64,000 nucleotides of DNA, taken from the NCBI RefSeq assembly GCF_038066595.1, contig NZ_JBBUTH010000001.1, forward strand, positions 310,001 to 374,000, read 5' to 3'. Positions 1 through 12,300 of this stretch are shown piece after piece. The DNA comes from Pseudaquabacterium inlustre. GTDB lineage: Bacteria > Pseudomonadota > Gammaproteobacteria > Burkholderiales > Burkholderiaceae_C. Each line of letters starts with the position of its first letter. Position 1 is the first letter of the stretch. A program made the translations under genes and the position numbers. The notes below the pieces were generated by a model. The model did no database searches and was not told where the DNA came from. It saw only the letters and a program-made list of their open reading frames with translations.

Positions 1-64
1 CTTCGCGGGCCTTGCGGATCTTGCGTTCCGATGCGGGTAATTGGCGGTTCTGGTCGTCGGCCAT
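1..64 (-). CDS. flhB: FlhB, flagellar export apparatus protein (5' end only)
   Basis: Only the first 21 codons lie in the window; the gene runs off the left edge. The start is ATG at 64, and the N-terminus reads MADDQNRQ followed by ASERKIRKARE. This matches the start of FlhB, where a charged leader is followed by a basic RK-x-AR-E segment just before the first membrane helix. FlhB is the substrate-specificity switch of the flagellar type III export gate in the inner membrane. No good Shine-Dalgarno is visible upstream of the ATG. The strand and the nearby cheYZ fit a flhB-flhA-flhF operon continuing leftwards. The call rests on 21 residues plus context, so the family is likely but not proven. 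Confidence 0.7.
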   Translation of the reverse strand, partial: MADDQNRQLPASERKIRKARE

Positions 65-162
65 GGTGGGCGGGACGGCGCACGCGCACGTCCCCCAAGA
101 GATCAGGCGACGCCATGTTGCCCGCCGGTCCGGGCCCGCCAGAGAGCGATAAGGCCCCGCAA

Positions 163-178
163 AGCCTCGGTTTTCGGG
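163..178 (-). promoter_or_regulatory. CCCGAA...GGCT motif upstream of flhB
   Basis: Read on the minus strand this is CCCGAAAACCGAGGCT. A copy with 15 of 16 identical bases lies at 50224-50239 in the leader of flagellin 2. Related 15-mers lie at 48795-48809 (upstream of flagellin 1) and 56798-56812 (between fliE and fliF). A flagellar regulator site (FlhDC is a candidate because flhDC is nearby) is an inference. Confidence 0.4.
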
Positions 179-259
179 CCAGTGTGTCGCCCCGGAAACG
201 CCGACAGTGGCCGACAGCGTGAATTGGTGTGCCCGCACCTTCCGTTACGACGACGGAAT

Positions 260-287
260 TCAAGTTGGCACAGGCCGCGCCCGATAA
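260..287 (+). promoter_or_regulatory. FliA (sigma-28) type promoter of the giant octad-repeat gene
   Basis: TCAAG at 260-264, a 15-bp spacer, then CCCGATAA at 280-287. The same arrangement (TCAAG, 14-15 bp, N-CCGATAA) precedes cheY, flagellin 1 and fliS in this window, with GTCGATAA in front of flagellin 2. Transcription would start near 295, giving a leader of about 100 nt before the ATG at 398. Between flhB and this element I see no other gene; 65-397 holds only this promoter and the motif at 163-178. Confidence 0.75.
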
Positions 288-397
288 GGCAACGAGGAAC
301 GCGCCGAAGGTGCGGCCATCGTTGCCATTGAAGGCGGCGACGCACCCCAACCGGCTGCCAGACAGCTCCAGACATCAGTGCCGAAGGATCCAAGACC

Positions 398-3300
398 ATG
401 GCTTCCAACATCTCGAACATGACGCCCGCGGAGATCGCTGCGCTGACCACGACCCAGATCGCGGCACTGACAGCGTCCGACTGGGCCGTGTTCAGCGTCG
501 ACCAGATCGCTGCCCTGACGGCGGATCAGATCGGCGCGATCTCGGTGCAGCGCATGGCGGTGCTGAACTCGGCGCAGATCGGGGCCTTCGACCCGGCCGA
601 CTTCGCGGTCATGAGCACCGCGCAGCTGCGTGCGATCGCCACCAGCGCCGTGCCGGCGATGGCGGCGGCAGACTTCGACGCGCTGAGCCCGACGCAGATC
701 AGCGCGCTGACCACCGGCCAGGTGCGGGCGATCTCGACCACCGAGGTGGCCTCGATCGCCGGCAGCACGCTGACCGGCATGAACACGCTGCAGATCACGT
801 CCCTGAGCAGCGCCCAGCTGGCCGCCCTGACCGATGGCCAGATGCAGACGCTGAGCAGCGCGCAGCTGGTGGCCCTGAACACCGCGCAGCTGGCCTCGCT
901 GGCCAGCGATGACCTGCGCTCGCTGACCGCCGACCAGTTCGCCACGCTCACCAGCCGCCAGCTCGGCGCGCTGTCGAGCGCCCAGGTCACCAGCCTGGAA
1001 GCCACCTACGTGGCCGGCCTCAGCACCGCCCAGCTGCGCGGCCTGAGCACCGCCGCCGCCGCAGGCCTGGAATCGTCGGACCTGCTGGCGCTGAGCTCGG
1101 CCCAGATCGCCGCCTTCACCACCAGCCAGGTGCGCGCGCTGGGCAATGCCGCGCTGGCCGGCATGGATGCCGACACCGTGGGCCGCTTCTCGTCGGCCCA
1201 GATCGCCGCGCTGAGCAGCGAGCAGATCGGTGCCCTCACCTCCACCCACCTGCAGGCCCTGTCGCTGGGCCAGGTGGCCGCGCTCACCAGCGCCCAGTTC
1301 GGCGCCCTGGGCGTCAACGGACTGAATGCACTGACCACGGCCCAGTTCCAGGGCTTGACCAGCGTGCAGATGGGCATGCTGTCGGCCACCCAGGTGGCCG
1401 GCCTCGAGACCGAAGACCTGGCCGCGCTGAGCGCGGTGCAGCTCAGGGGTCTGGGCACCGCCGCCATCGCCGCGCTGAACAGCGCCGAGCTGGCCGTGCT
1501 GAGCCCGGCCCAGGTGGCCCTGCTGGGCACGGCCCAGGTGCGCGCGCTCGACAGCGCCGACCTGTCGGCCCTGGGCACCGCCACGATTGCCGCCTTGTCC
1601 AGCACCCAGATGCCCGGCCTCACGCTGGGCCAGCTGGGCGCCCTGAGCTCCGACCAGCTGCAGGCCCTGACCAGCCAGCAGCTGCGCGCGCTGACCACCG
1701 CCCAGCTGTCGGGCCTGGGCAGCGACGACCTGAACGCGCTGACCAGCACCCAGTTCCAGGCACTGACCAGCGTGCAGATCGGTGCGCTGACCTCGGCCCA
1801 GGTGCGAGCGCTGGAATCGGATGACCTGGCCGCGCTGACTTCCACCCAGCTGCGCGCGCTGGCCCCGTCGGTGCTGGCCGCCCTGGACAGCACCGACGTC
1901 GCGGCCCTGACGGCCGACCAGCTCGGCGCGCTGAACTCGGCCCAGCTGCGCGCCCTCGAAACCGCCGACCTGGCGGCCGTGGACGCCAGCCGCCTGGCCG
2001 GCCTGAGCTCGGCCCAGATCGGCCAGATCACCAGCAGCCAGCTGCGTGCGCTGACTTCCGATCAGCTGCAGGCCCTGGGCAGCTTGCAGCTGCGCGGCCT
2101 GACCTCGGCCCAGGTGGCCGCGCTGGGCACCGACGACGTCAACACCCTCACGGCCACGCAGATGGCCACACTGGGCACAGCCCAGATGGCCGCGCTGACC
2201 AGCACCCAGCTGGGTGCGCTGTCCACCGAGCTGCTGGCCACCCTGGGCACCGCCCAGATCCGCGCCATCGACGCCGACGACATCGCCGCACTCGACAGTG
2301 CGGATTTCGCCGTCATGAATGCCGGCCAGCTGGGCGCGCTCACGTCCAGCCAGCTGGCCAAGATCGACACCGCGGACCTGGCCGGTCTGCAGTTGTCGGC
2401 GCTGGCCGGACTGACCAGCAACCAGTTGGCCGCACTCAGCTCGGCCCAGCTGGCCGCACTGTCCAGCGACCAGCTGCGCGCATTCACCACGGCCCAGCTC
2501 TCGGGCCTGACCACCGCCCAGCTGGCCTCGCTGGGCACCGATGACCTGAACACGCTCACCAGCGCACAGATTTCGGCGCTGAGCACCAAGCAGATCGTCG
2601 GCCTGACCAACGCCCAGATCGGGGCGATGGCCAGCGACGACCTGGTGGCCCTGAGCAGCGCACAACTGCGCGCCCTGGGCACCCGTGGCATTGCCGCGCT
2701 GGACAGCACCGACCTGGGTGCGCTGACCACCGCCCAGCTGGCCACGCTGACCACCGCACAGATCGGAGCCATCGAGACCAGCGACATCGTCGGTCTGAGC
2801 GTGGCCTCGCTGGCCACGCTGGCCACCCCGCAGATCGCGGCGCTGTCCAGCGCCCAGCTGGGGGCCCTCACGTCCGACCAGCTCCAGGGCCTGACCACCG
2901 GCCAGCTGCATGCGCTGAGCCCCGAACAGGTGGCGTCGCTGTCCAGCGACGACCTGAACGTGCTGACCTCGGCCCAGCTGCAGGCGCTGACCACCTCGCG
3001 CATCGCGGCACTGACCTCGGACCAGATCGACGCGCTGAGCTCGGATGACCTGCGCGCGCTGAGCACGCTGCAGATCCGCAGCCTGACCACGGCACAGATC
3101 CATGCATTGGCCACGGACACGGTCAACACGCTCACCACCGACCAGTTCGCCGCACTGAGCAGCGTGCAGATCGGCGCGCTGAGCACCGACCAGGTGGCCA
3201 ACCTGTCCAGCGATCACCTGGGCGCGCTGAGCACCTCGCAGATCCGCGGCCTGAGCACCGGCGACATCGCCGCGCTGAGCAGCGCGGACGTCTCGCTGTT

Positions 3301-6300
3301 CAGCTCCAGCCAGCTCGGCGCACTGAGCTCGGCCCAGCTGCGTGCCATCGAGACCGGCGACATCGTCGGCATCGACACCGAGACCCTGTCGCTGCTGGGC
3401 TCCGCCCAGATCGGGCAGCTCACCGTGGCCCAGCTCGGCGCCATGAGCAGCGACCAGCTGCGCGCCATCACCACGCTGCAGGTGCGTGGCCTGACCACCG
3501 CGCAGGTGGCGGGCCTGGGCACCGATGACCTGGTGACGCTGTCGACGGCCCAGTACGCCGCGCTGTCCACCGCCCAGGTGGCCGCCCTCACCAGCGATCA
3601 GGTCGCTGCCATCGCCAGCGACGACCTGCGCGCGCTGACCTCGGCCCAGATCCGCGCCATCGAGACGCGTGACCTCGCCGCCTTCGACAGCGCCGACCTG
3701 AACGCACTGACCGCTGACCAGGTGGCTGCGCTGGGTTCGGCACAGATCCGCGCGCTGGCCACCGATGACCTGGCCGGCCTGTCGGTCAGCCAGCTCACCG
3801 CCAGCCAGGTCGGGGCGCTGACAAGCGCCCAGCTGGCCGCACTCGGCACCGACCAGCTGCAGTCCCTCACCAGCACCCAGCTCGGCGGCCTGACCAGCAC
3901 GCAGATCGCCCAGCTGGGCACCGATGACCTGCGCAGCCTGACCACGGAGCAGTACACCCAGCTGGTGACGCGCCAGATCGCGGCCATGACCAGCCTGCAG
4001 GTGGCCAACCTGGCCAGCGACGACCTGGCCAGCCTGTCCAGCGACCAGATCCGCGCGCTGGGCACCGGCATGATGCGCGCCTTCGACAGCGCCGACCTCG
4101 CCGCGCTGGGCGCCGACCAGATGGCCGGCTTCAGCTCGGCACAGCTGCAGGCGCTGGACAGCGCCGACCTCAAGGGCCTGTCCAACAGCGCCCTGCAGGC
4201 CCTGAGCACGGCCCAGGTCGGTGCCTTGACGTCGGCGCAACTCACGGCACTGGCCTCCGACCAGCTGGTGGCCCTGACCACCAGCCAGGTGGCGGCGCTG
4301 GGCACCGCACAACTGGCCGCACTGGGCACCGACACGCTCAACACGCTCACCGCCACGCAGTTCCAGGCGCTGAGCACACGCCAGATCGCTGCCCTGAGCG
4401 GCACGCAGGTCGGCAAGCTCGAAACCACCGACCTGGCCGCACTGAGCTCGGCACAGATCGCCGCGCTGTCCACCGCCGGCATCGCCGCGCTGGACAGCAC
4501 CGACCTGCAGGCCATGGGCACGGCCCAGTTCGCGGCGCTGAGCACGACGCAGGTGCGCGCCCTGGAAACGGCCGATCTGGCCGGCCTGGGCACCGACGAC
4601 ATCGCCGCCCTGAGCTCGCTGCAGGTGGCCGCCCTCAGCACCCAGCAGCTCGGCGCACTGGGTTCCGACCAGATGCGCGCACTCAGCAGCCTGCAGATGG
4701 CCGGCCTGTCCACCGCGCAGCTGGCGGCCCTGGGCACCGACGACCTGGCGGCGCTGACCACGGCCCAGATCCAGGCCCTGAGCACCAGCCGCATCGCCGT
4801 GCTGACCAATGCCCAGCTCGCCAACCTGACCAGCGACCAGCTGCAGGCCCTGACCTCTGCCCAGGTGCGCAGCCTGACCACCGGCCAGATCGCCAGCCTG
4901 GGCAGCGACGACCTCAACACCCTCACCTCGGCGCAGTTCATCCAGCTGACGACGGCACAGATCGCCGGTCTGTCGAGCAGCCAGATCGGCACGCTGACCA
5001 CCGAAGACCTGAGCGCGCTGACCAGCGCCCAGGTGGTGGCCATCGAGACCCGTGACCTGGCCGCGTTCGACAGCGCCGACCTCGCCGCACTGACCTCGGG
5101 TCAGCTGGCCGCGCTGCGCACGTCCCAGATCGCCGCGCTGGACAGCCAGGACATGGTCGGCCTGAGCGTGTCCAGCCTGGCCGGTCTGGCCACCGCCCAG
5201 ATCGCCGCGCTGACCACGGCCCAGCTGGCGGCACTCAGCAGCGACCAGCTGCGTGCCCTGTCGGAGACCCAGCTGCGCGGGCTCACCTCGCAGCAGATCT
5301 CGTCGCTGTCGACCGACGACCTCAACACGCTGACCAGCACGCAGTTCCAGGCGCTGACCTCGACCCAGATCTCCTGGCTGACCGAAGCCCAGATCGCCAA
5401 GCTCGAGTCGCAGGACCTGGCCGCGCTGTCCAGCGTGCAGATCCGCGCCATCGAGACGCGCGACATCGCCGCGCTCGACAGCGCCGATTTCGCCGCCCTG
5501 ACCAGCGGCCAGCTCGCCGCACTGTCCAGCGCCCAGCTGCGCGCCATCGACAGTGCCGACATGGGCGGCCTCAGCGTGGGCACCCTGGCCGGCCTGAGCA
5601 GCGTACAGATCGCCGCACTGGCCACCAACCAGCTGGCGGCCCTGGCCAGCGACCAGTGGCGCGCACTCGACACCGGCCAGCTGCGCGGCCTGACTACCGG
5701 CCAGATCGCCCAGATGACCACCGATGACCTGGGCGCGCTGACCAGCACCCAGCTGTCCTCGCTGGCCACGCTTCAGATCAGCGCACTGACCAGCGCCCAG
5801 CTGGCGGCCCTGCCGTCGGACAGCCTGGCGGCGCTCGGCACCGCGCAACTGCGCGCCATCGATTCCCGCACGCTGGCCGGACTGGACAGCGCCGACATCG
5901 CCGCCCTCACCTCGGTGCAGGTGTCGGCCCTCACCTCGGCCCAGCTGCGCGGCCTGGAGACCGGTGACGTGGCCGCCCTGAGCGTGGGCGCGCTGCAAGG
6001 CCTGGGCACGGCCCAGATCGTGGGCCTGACCAGCCAGCAGCTGGCCGCCATGGGTTCCGACCAGTGGCAGAGCCTGGGCACCGCCCAGTTGCGCGGCCTG
6101 ACCACCAGCCAGATCGCCGGCCTGACCAGCGATGACCTGAATGCGCTGACCTCGGTCCAGATCTCGCAGCTGGGCACGCAGCAGATCGCAGCGCTGACCA
6201 GCGCCCAGCTGGGCAAGATGGAGTCGACCGACCTGGCCGCGCTGAGCAGCGCCCAGCTGCGCGCGCTGAGCAGCCTGGCCATGACCGGGCTGGACAGCGC

Positions 6301-9300
6301 CGACCTGGCCGCGTTCGGTGTCGAGCAGACGGTGGCCATGACGGCCGACCAGGTGCGCGCCCTGGGCAGCGACGACATCGTGGGCCTGAGCACCCGTGCC
6401 CTGTCCGGCCTGGGCAGCACCCAGTTCGCCGCGATGAACAGTGCCCAATTCGGCAGCCTGAGCTCCGACCAGGTGGTGTCGCTGTCCAGCGACCAGCTGC
6501 GCGGTCTGAGCACCCAGGCCCTGGCCGCCCTGGGCAGCGACGACCTCAACGTCCTGACCACCACCCAGTTCTCGCAACTGAGCACCGCCCAGATCGCGGC
6601 CCTGACCAGCGCCCAGCTGTCCAAGCTGGAAAGCGCCGACCTGGCGGCCCTCACCAGCGCGCAGATCCGCGCGATCGAGACACGCAACCTGGCCGCGCTG
6701 GACAGCGCCGACCTGGCCGCCCTGTCCTCGGCCCAGCTGGCCGCGATGACGTCCACCCAGCTGGCGGCCCTGGACAGCGCCGACCTGGTGGGCCTGAGCG
6801 CCTCCGCACTGGCCGGCGTGGCGCCCTCGCAGATCTCCGGCTTCACCACGGCCCAGCTGGCGGCCCTGGGCAGCGACCAGTGGCGTGCGCTCGGCTCGGC
6901 CCAGCTGCAGGCCCTGAGCTCGCGCCAGATCGCCAACCTGACCAGTGACGACCTGAATGCACTGACCACGACGCAGTTGCAGGACCTGACCACCACCCAG
7001 CTGAGCATGCTGACCAGCACCCAGCTGGCCGGCCTGGCGTCCGACAGCCTGCAGGGCCTGAGCAGCGTGCAGCTGCGCGGCCTGACCACCGCCCAGCTGG
7101 CCTCGCTGGGCTCGGACGACCTGCGCGTGCTGACGAGTGACCAGTTCACCCAGCTGACCACCGCGCAGGTGGCCGCGCTGACCACCTACCAGCTCAGCGC
7201 GCTGGAGAGCACCGACCTGGCCGCGCTCAGCTCGCTGCAGCTGCGCGCCATCGCCAGCCGCGACCTCGCCGCCTTCGACAGCGCCGATCTGGCCGTGCTG
7301 AGCTCGACCCAGATCTCGGGTCTGACCACCTCGCAGATCCGCGGCCTGGACAGCGCCGACCTGGTGGGCCTGAGCACCGACACCCTCAGTGGGTTGAGTG
7401 CGGCTCAGATGGCTGGCTTCAGCACCACCCAGCTGGCGGCCCTGGGCAGCGACCAGTGGCGCTCGCTGAGCAGCACCCAGCTGCGTGGCCTGAGCACCGA
7501 ACAGATCGTCAACCTCACCACCGACGACGTCAACGCGCTGACCAGCAGCCAGCTGGCCGCCCTGACCACGGCCCAGATGCTGGCCCTGTCCTCGGTGCAG
7601 CTGTCCTCGCTGGGCAGCGACGACATCGCCTCGCTGACCACCGCCCAGATCCGGGCCCTGGAGACGCGTGACATCGCCGGCCTGGACAGCGCCGACTTCG
7701 CCGCCATGAGCTCGGCCCAGGTGGCCGCCATGACCACCGAGCAGCTGCGCGCCATCGAGTCGGGCGACCTCGCGGCCATGAGCACCGCCGGCATCGCTGC
7801 CATCGCCACGGCCGGTCTGGCCGCGCTGAGCACCGTGCAGCTCGGCGCCCTGGGCTCTGACCAGTGGCAGGCCTTGTCCAGCGTGCAACTGCGGGGCCTG
7901 ACCACCGCGCAGATCGCCGGCATGTCCACCGAGGACCTCGGCGCCCTGACCACCGACCAGCTCGGCGCCCTGACCACCGAGCAGCTGCGCAGCCTGACCA
8001 CCTCGCAGGTGGCCTCGCTGGACAGCACCGACATCGCCTCGCTCAGCTCGACCCAGCTGCGTGGCTTCGGCACTGCGCAGATCGCCGCGCTGGACTCGGC
8101 CGACCTGGCCGGCCTGACCACGCAGCAGGCCGCCGGCCTGAGCTCGGACCAGCTGCGCGCCATCGAAACCGCCGACCTGGCCGCGCTGAACACCACGGCC
8201 CTGGCCGCGCTGGGCACCGGCAACATCGCGTCGTTCACCACGGCGCAGCTGGCCGCCCTGGGCAGTGACCAGTGGCGCTCGCTGTCGACGGTGCAGCTGC
8301 GCAGCCTCACGGCCACGCAGATCGCGAACCTCACCACGGACGACCTGGGCGCGCTCACCACCGACCAGCTGTCGCGTCTGAGCACCGACCAGATCGCGGC
8401 ACTGACCACCACCCAGGTGGCCTCGCTGGACAGCAGCGACATCGCGTCGCTGACCAGCGCCCAGCTGCGCGCGCTGAACACGCCCGACATCGTGGCGCTG
8501 GACAGCGCCGACCTGGCAGCCCTGAACACCGCCCAGGTGGCCTCGCTGACCGTGGCCCAGCTGCGTGCCCTCGAGACTGCCGATCTGGCGGCCATCACCA
8601 CGGCCGGCATCGCCGCCCTGGCCAACGCCAGCATGTCGGCCTTCAGCACGCGCCAGATCAACGCGCTGACCAGTGACCAGCTGCAGGCCCTGACCACCGG
8701 TCAGATCCGTTCCCTGTCCACCGAGCAACTCACCGGCCTGGGCACCGACGACATCGTCGCGCTGTCCACCACGCAGATCGCCAAGCTCAGCACCGAACAG
8801 CTGAGCTCGCTGAGCACGGTTCAGATCAACGCCCTGCAGAGCGAAGACCTCGCCGTGCTGGGCACCGATCAGATCCGGGCCCTGAGCAGCGCCGCCATCG
8901 CCGCGCTGGACAGCGCCGACCTGGCCGTGCTGACCTCGGCCCAGGTGGCCGCCATGTCGTCCGACCAGCTGCGTGCCATCGAGACCGCCGACCTGGCAGC
9001 CATGACCACGGCGGCGATCCTCACGCTGCCCACCGAGGCGCTGAGCGGCTTCAGCACGGCCCAGCTGGCGGTGCTGGGCAGCGACCAGTGGCGTGCGCTG
9101 AGCACGCAGCAGCTGCGCGGCCTGACCACGGCCCAGGTGGCCAACATCACCACCGAGGACCTCACAGCACTTTCCACCAGCCAACTGGCCGGCCTGAGCG
9201 GCGACCAGATCGCGGCCTTGAGCACGGCGCAGATCGCCGCGCTGGACAGCAGTGACTTCGCAGCCCTCGGTACCGACCAGATCCGCGCCATGGAGACGCG

Positions 9301-12300
9301 TGACCTCGCCGCGCTGGAGACCGCCGACGTCGCCGCACTGACGTCCACCCAGGTGGCCGCCCTCACCGGCGACCAGCTGCGTGCCCTCGAGACCGCCGAC
9401 CTGGCAGCCATGACCACCCAGGCCCTGGCAGCTATCGGCGCCGACAAGATGGCCTCGCTGAGCACACTGCAGCTGGCCAACCTGGGCAGCGACCAGCTGC
9501 GCGCACTGACCACCGACCAGCTCCGCAGCCTGACCACGGCCCAGATTGCCTCGCTGGCCACCGACGACCTGGGGGCCCTCTCCACCGCCCAGCTGGCCTC
9601 GCTGACCGACGACCAGATCACCGGCCTGTCGACGACGCAGTTCGCCTCGCTGGACAGCTCGGACATCGCGGCACTGGGCTCCGACCAGATCCGCGCGATG
9701 GAAACCCGCGACATCGCGGCGCTGGACAGCGCCGACATCGCGGCCCTGTCCTCGGTGCAGTTCACGGCCATGGGCACCGGCCAGCTGGCGGCCATCGAAT
9801 CGGCCGACATCGGCGGCATCACCACGGCCTCGCTGGCGGCGATCAGCGCCGCCAACGTGTCGGCCTTCAGCACCCGCCAGCTGGCGGCGCTGGGCAGCGA
9901 CCAGTTCCGCGCCCTGACGGCCGAGCAACTGGTCGGCCTGACCACCAGCCAGGTGGCCGGCCTGGGCAGCGATGACCTGAATGCACTGTCGACGACGCAG
10001 TTCGCCGCCCTCAGCTCGAACCAGATCGCCGCGCTGACGACCAGCCAGATCAGCACGCTGGAAAGTGCCGACCTGGCGGCCCTGACCGCCGGCCAGATGG
10101 CCGCCATGAGCACCCGCGGCATCGTCGCGATCGACAGCGCCGATGCCCCGGCACTGAGCTCGCTGCAACTGGCCGCGCTGAGCACGGCCCAGATCCGCGC
10201 CTTCGAGACCGCCGACCTGTCGGTGCTGACCACCCAGGCCCTGGTGGGGCTGAACACCGTGCAGCTCACGGCACTCAGCACCGCCCAGCTGGCGGCGCTG
10301 GGCACCGACCAGCTGCGCGCACTCACCACCGAGCAGGTGCAAGGCCTGTCCACGGCCCAACTGGCCAGCCTGGGCACCGACGACCTGCGCAGCCTGAGCG
10401 CCGACCAGTTCGCCGCCTTCACCAGCACGCAGCTGCAAGGGCTCACCACCCAGCAACTCGCCAACCTGGAAAGCGCCGACCTGGCCGCGCTGAGTTCGGT
10501 GCAGATCCGCGCCCTCACCACCCAGGGCATCGCGGCCTTCGATTCGGCCGACCTGGGCGTGCTGAGCGCCGACCAGGCCGGCGTGCTGACCACCAGCCAG
10601 GTTCGCGCCATCGAATCGGCCGACATTGCCGGCCTGTCGATCAGCGCCCTGGGCGGCCTGGGCACCAGCCAGATCGCCGCGCTGACCACCACCCAGCTGG
10701 GCGCCATGTCCAGCGACCAGCTGCAGGCGCTCAACGCCACCCAGCTGGCCGCGCTGAGCACCGCACAGCTGGCCGGCCTGGACAGCGCCGACCTGAACAC
10801 GCTGACCGGTGACCAGTTCAGCTGGCTGAGCACGGCACAGGTCGCCGGCCTGACCACGCTGCAGTTCTCGACCATCACCAGCGCCGACCTGCAGGCGCTG
10901 ACCACGGCCCAGGTGCGCGCCATCGAGACGCGCGACATCGAGGCCCTGGGCTCCGACAGCATCGCGGCCCTCACCGGCAACCAGCTGGCGGCCCTGAGCA
11001 CGGCACAGATCCGCGCCATCGACTCCGGCGACATCAGCGGCATCGGCGTCAGCGCCCTGGCCAGCCTGAGCTCGACCCAGGTCGCCGCGCTGACCACCGC
11101 CCAGCTCGAGGCCCTGGGCAGCGACCAGATCCGCGCACTCAGCGCCGACCAGCTGGGCGGGCTGAGCACCGTGCAGCTGGGCAGCCTGGGCAGCGCCGAC
11201 CTGAACGCGCTGACCGCCAGCCAGTTCCAGCAGTTGAGCACGCTGCAGATCGCCGGCCTGACCTCGCTGCAGCTGAGCACGATGGAGTCCACCGACCTGC
11301 TGGCACTCAGCCCCAGCCAGGTGGTGGCGATCGAGACCCGTGACCTGGTGGCACTGGACAGCGCCGACTGGTCGGCGATGACCGCCACGTTCGTCGGCAA
11401 CCTGAGCACTGCCCAGGTGCGCGCCATCGAGACCGGCGACATCATCGGCATCGGCGTCGGCGCCCTGGCCGGCCTCAGCTCGGCCCAGGTGGCTGCGCTG
11501 AGCACCGCCCAGCTCGCCGCCATGGGAACCGACCAGCTGCAGGCCCTGAGCCAGCAGCAGATGGCCGGCCTGACCACGGCGCAGATCGCCTCGCTGTCGA
11601 CGGAGGACCTGAACACCCTCACGGCAACCCAGTTCGGCTACTTCTCCACGGCGCAGATCGCTGCGCTGGGCACCGAGCAGGTGGCCAAGCTCGAGACCAC
11701 CGACCTGGCCGCACTGAGCGCCGCCCAGGTGGGTGCCCTGAGCACCCGTGACATCGTGGCGCTCGACACCGCCCAGGCCAATCTGCTCAGCGCCACCCAG
11801 GTGGCCGGGCTGACCACGGCCCAGGTGCGCGCCCTGCAGACCGAGGACCTCGCGGCGCTGTCGAACGCGGGCTTCGCGGCCCTGAGCTCGGCCCACATCG
11901 CCGCGCTGGGCACCGACCAGCTCGGCGCCCTGGGCACCGATCAGCTGCAGGCCCTGAGCAACAACCAGCTCGCCGGCCTGACCACGCAACAGATGGCGAC
12001 CCTGTCCACCGAGGACCTGAACACCTTCACGGCCAGCCAGTTCCAGGCCCTGAGCACGCGTCAGATCGCTGCGCTGGGCACCGAACAGGTCACGCTGCTG
12101 GAGACCGCCGACCTGGCCGCGCTCAGCTCGGCCCAGATCCGCGCCCTCAGCGCCGCCAGCATCACGGCGATGGACAGCTCGGACCTGGCCGTGCTCTCGG
12201 CCGAGCAGGTCTCGGGCTTCAGCTCGACCCAGCTGCGCGCCATCGACAGCCAGGACATCGTGGGCCTGTCGGTCAGCGCCGTGCGCGGCCTGACCTCGAC

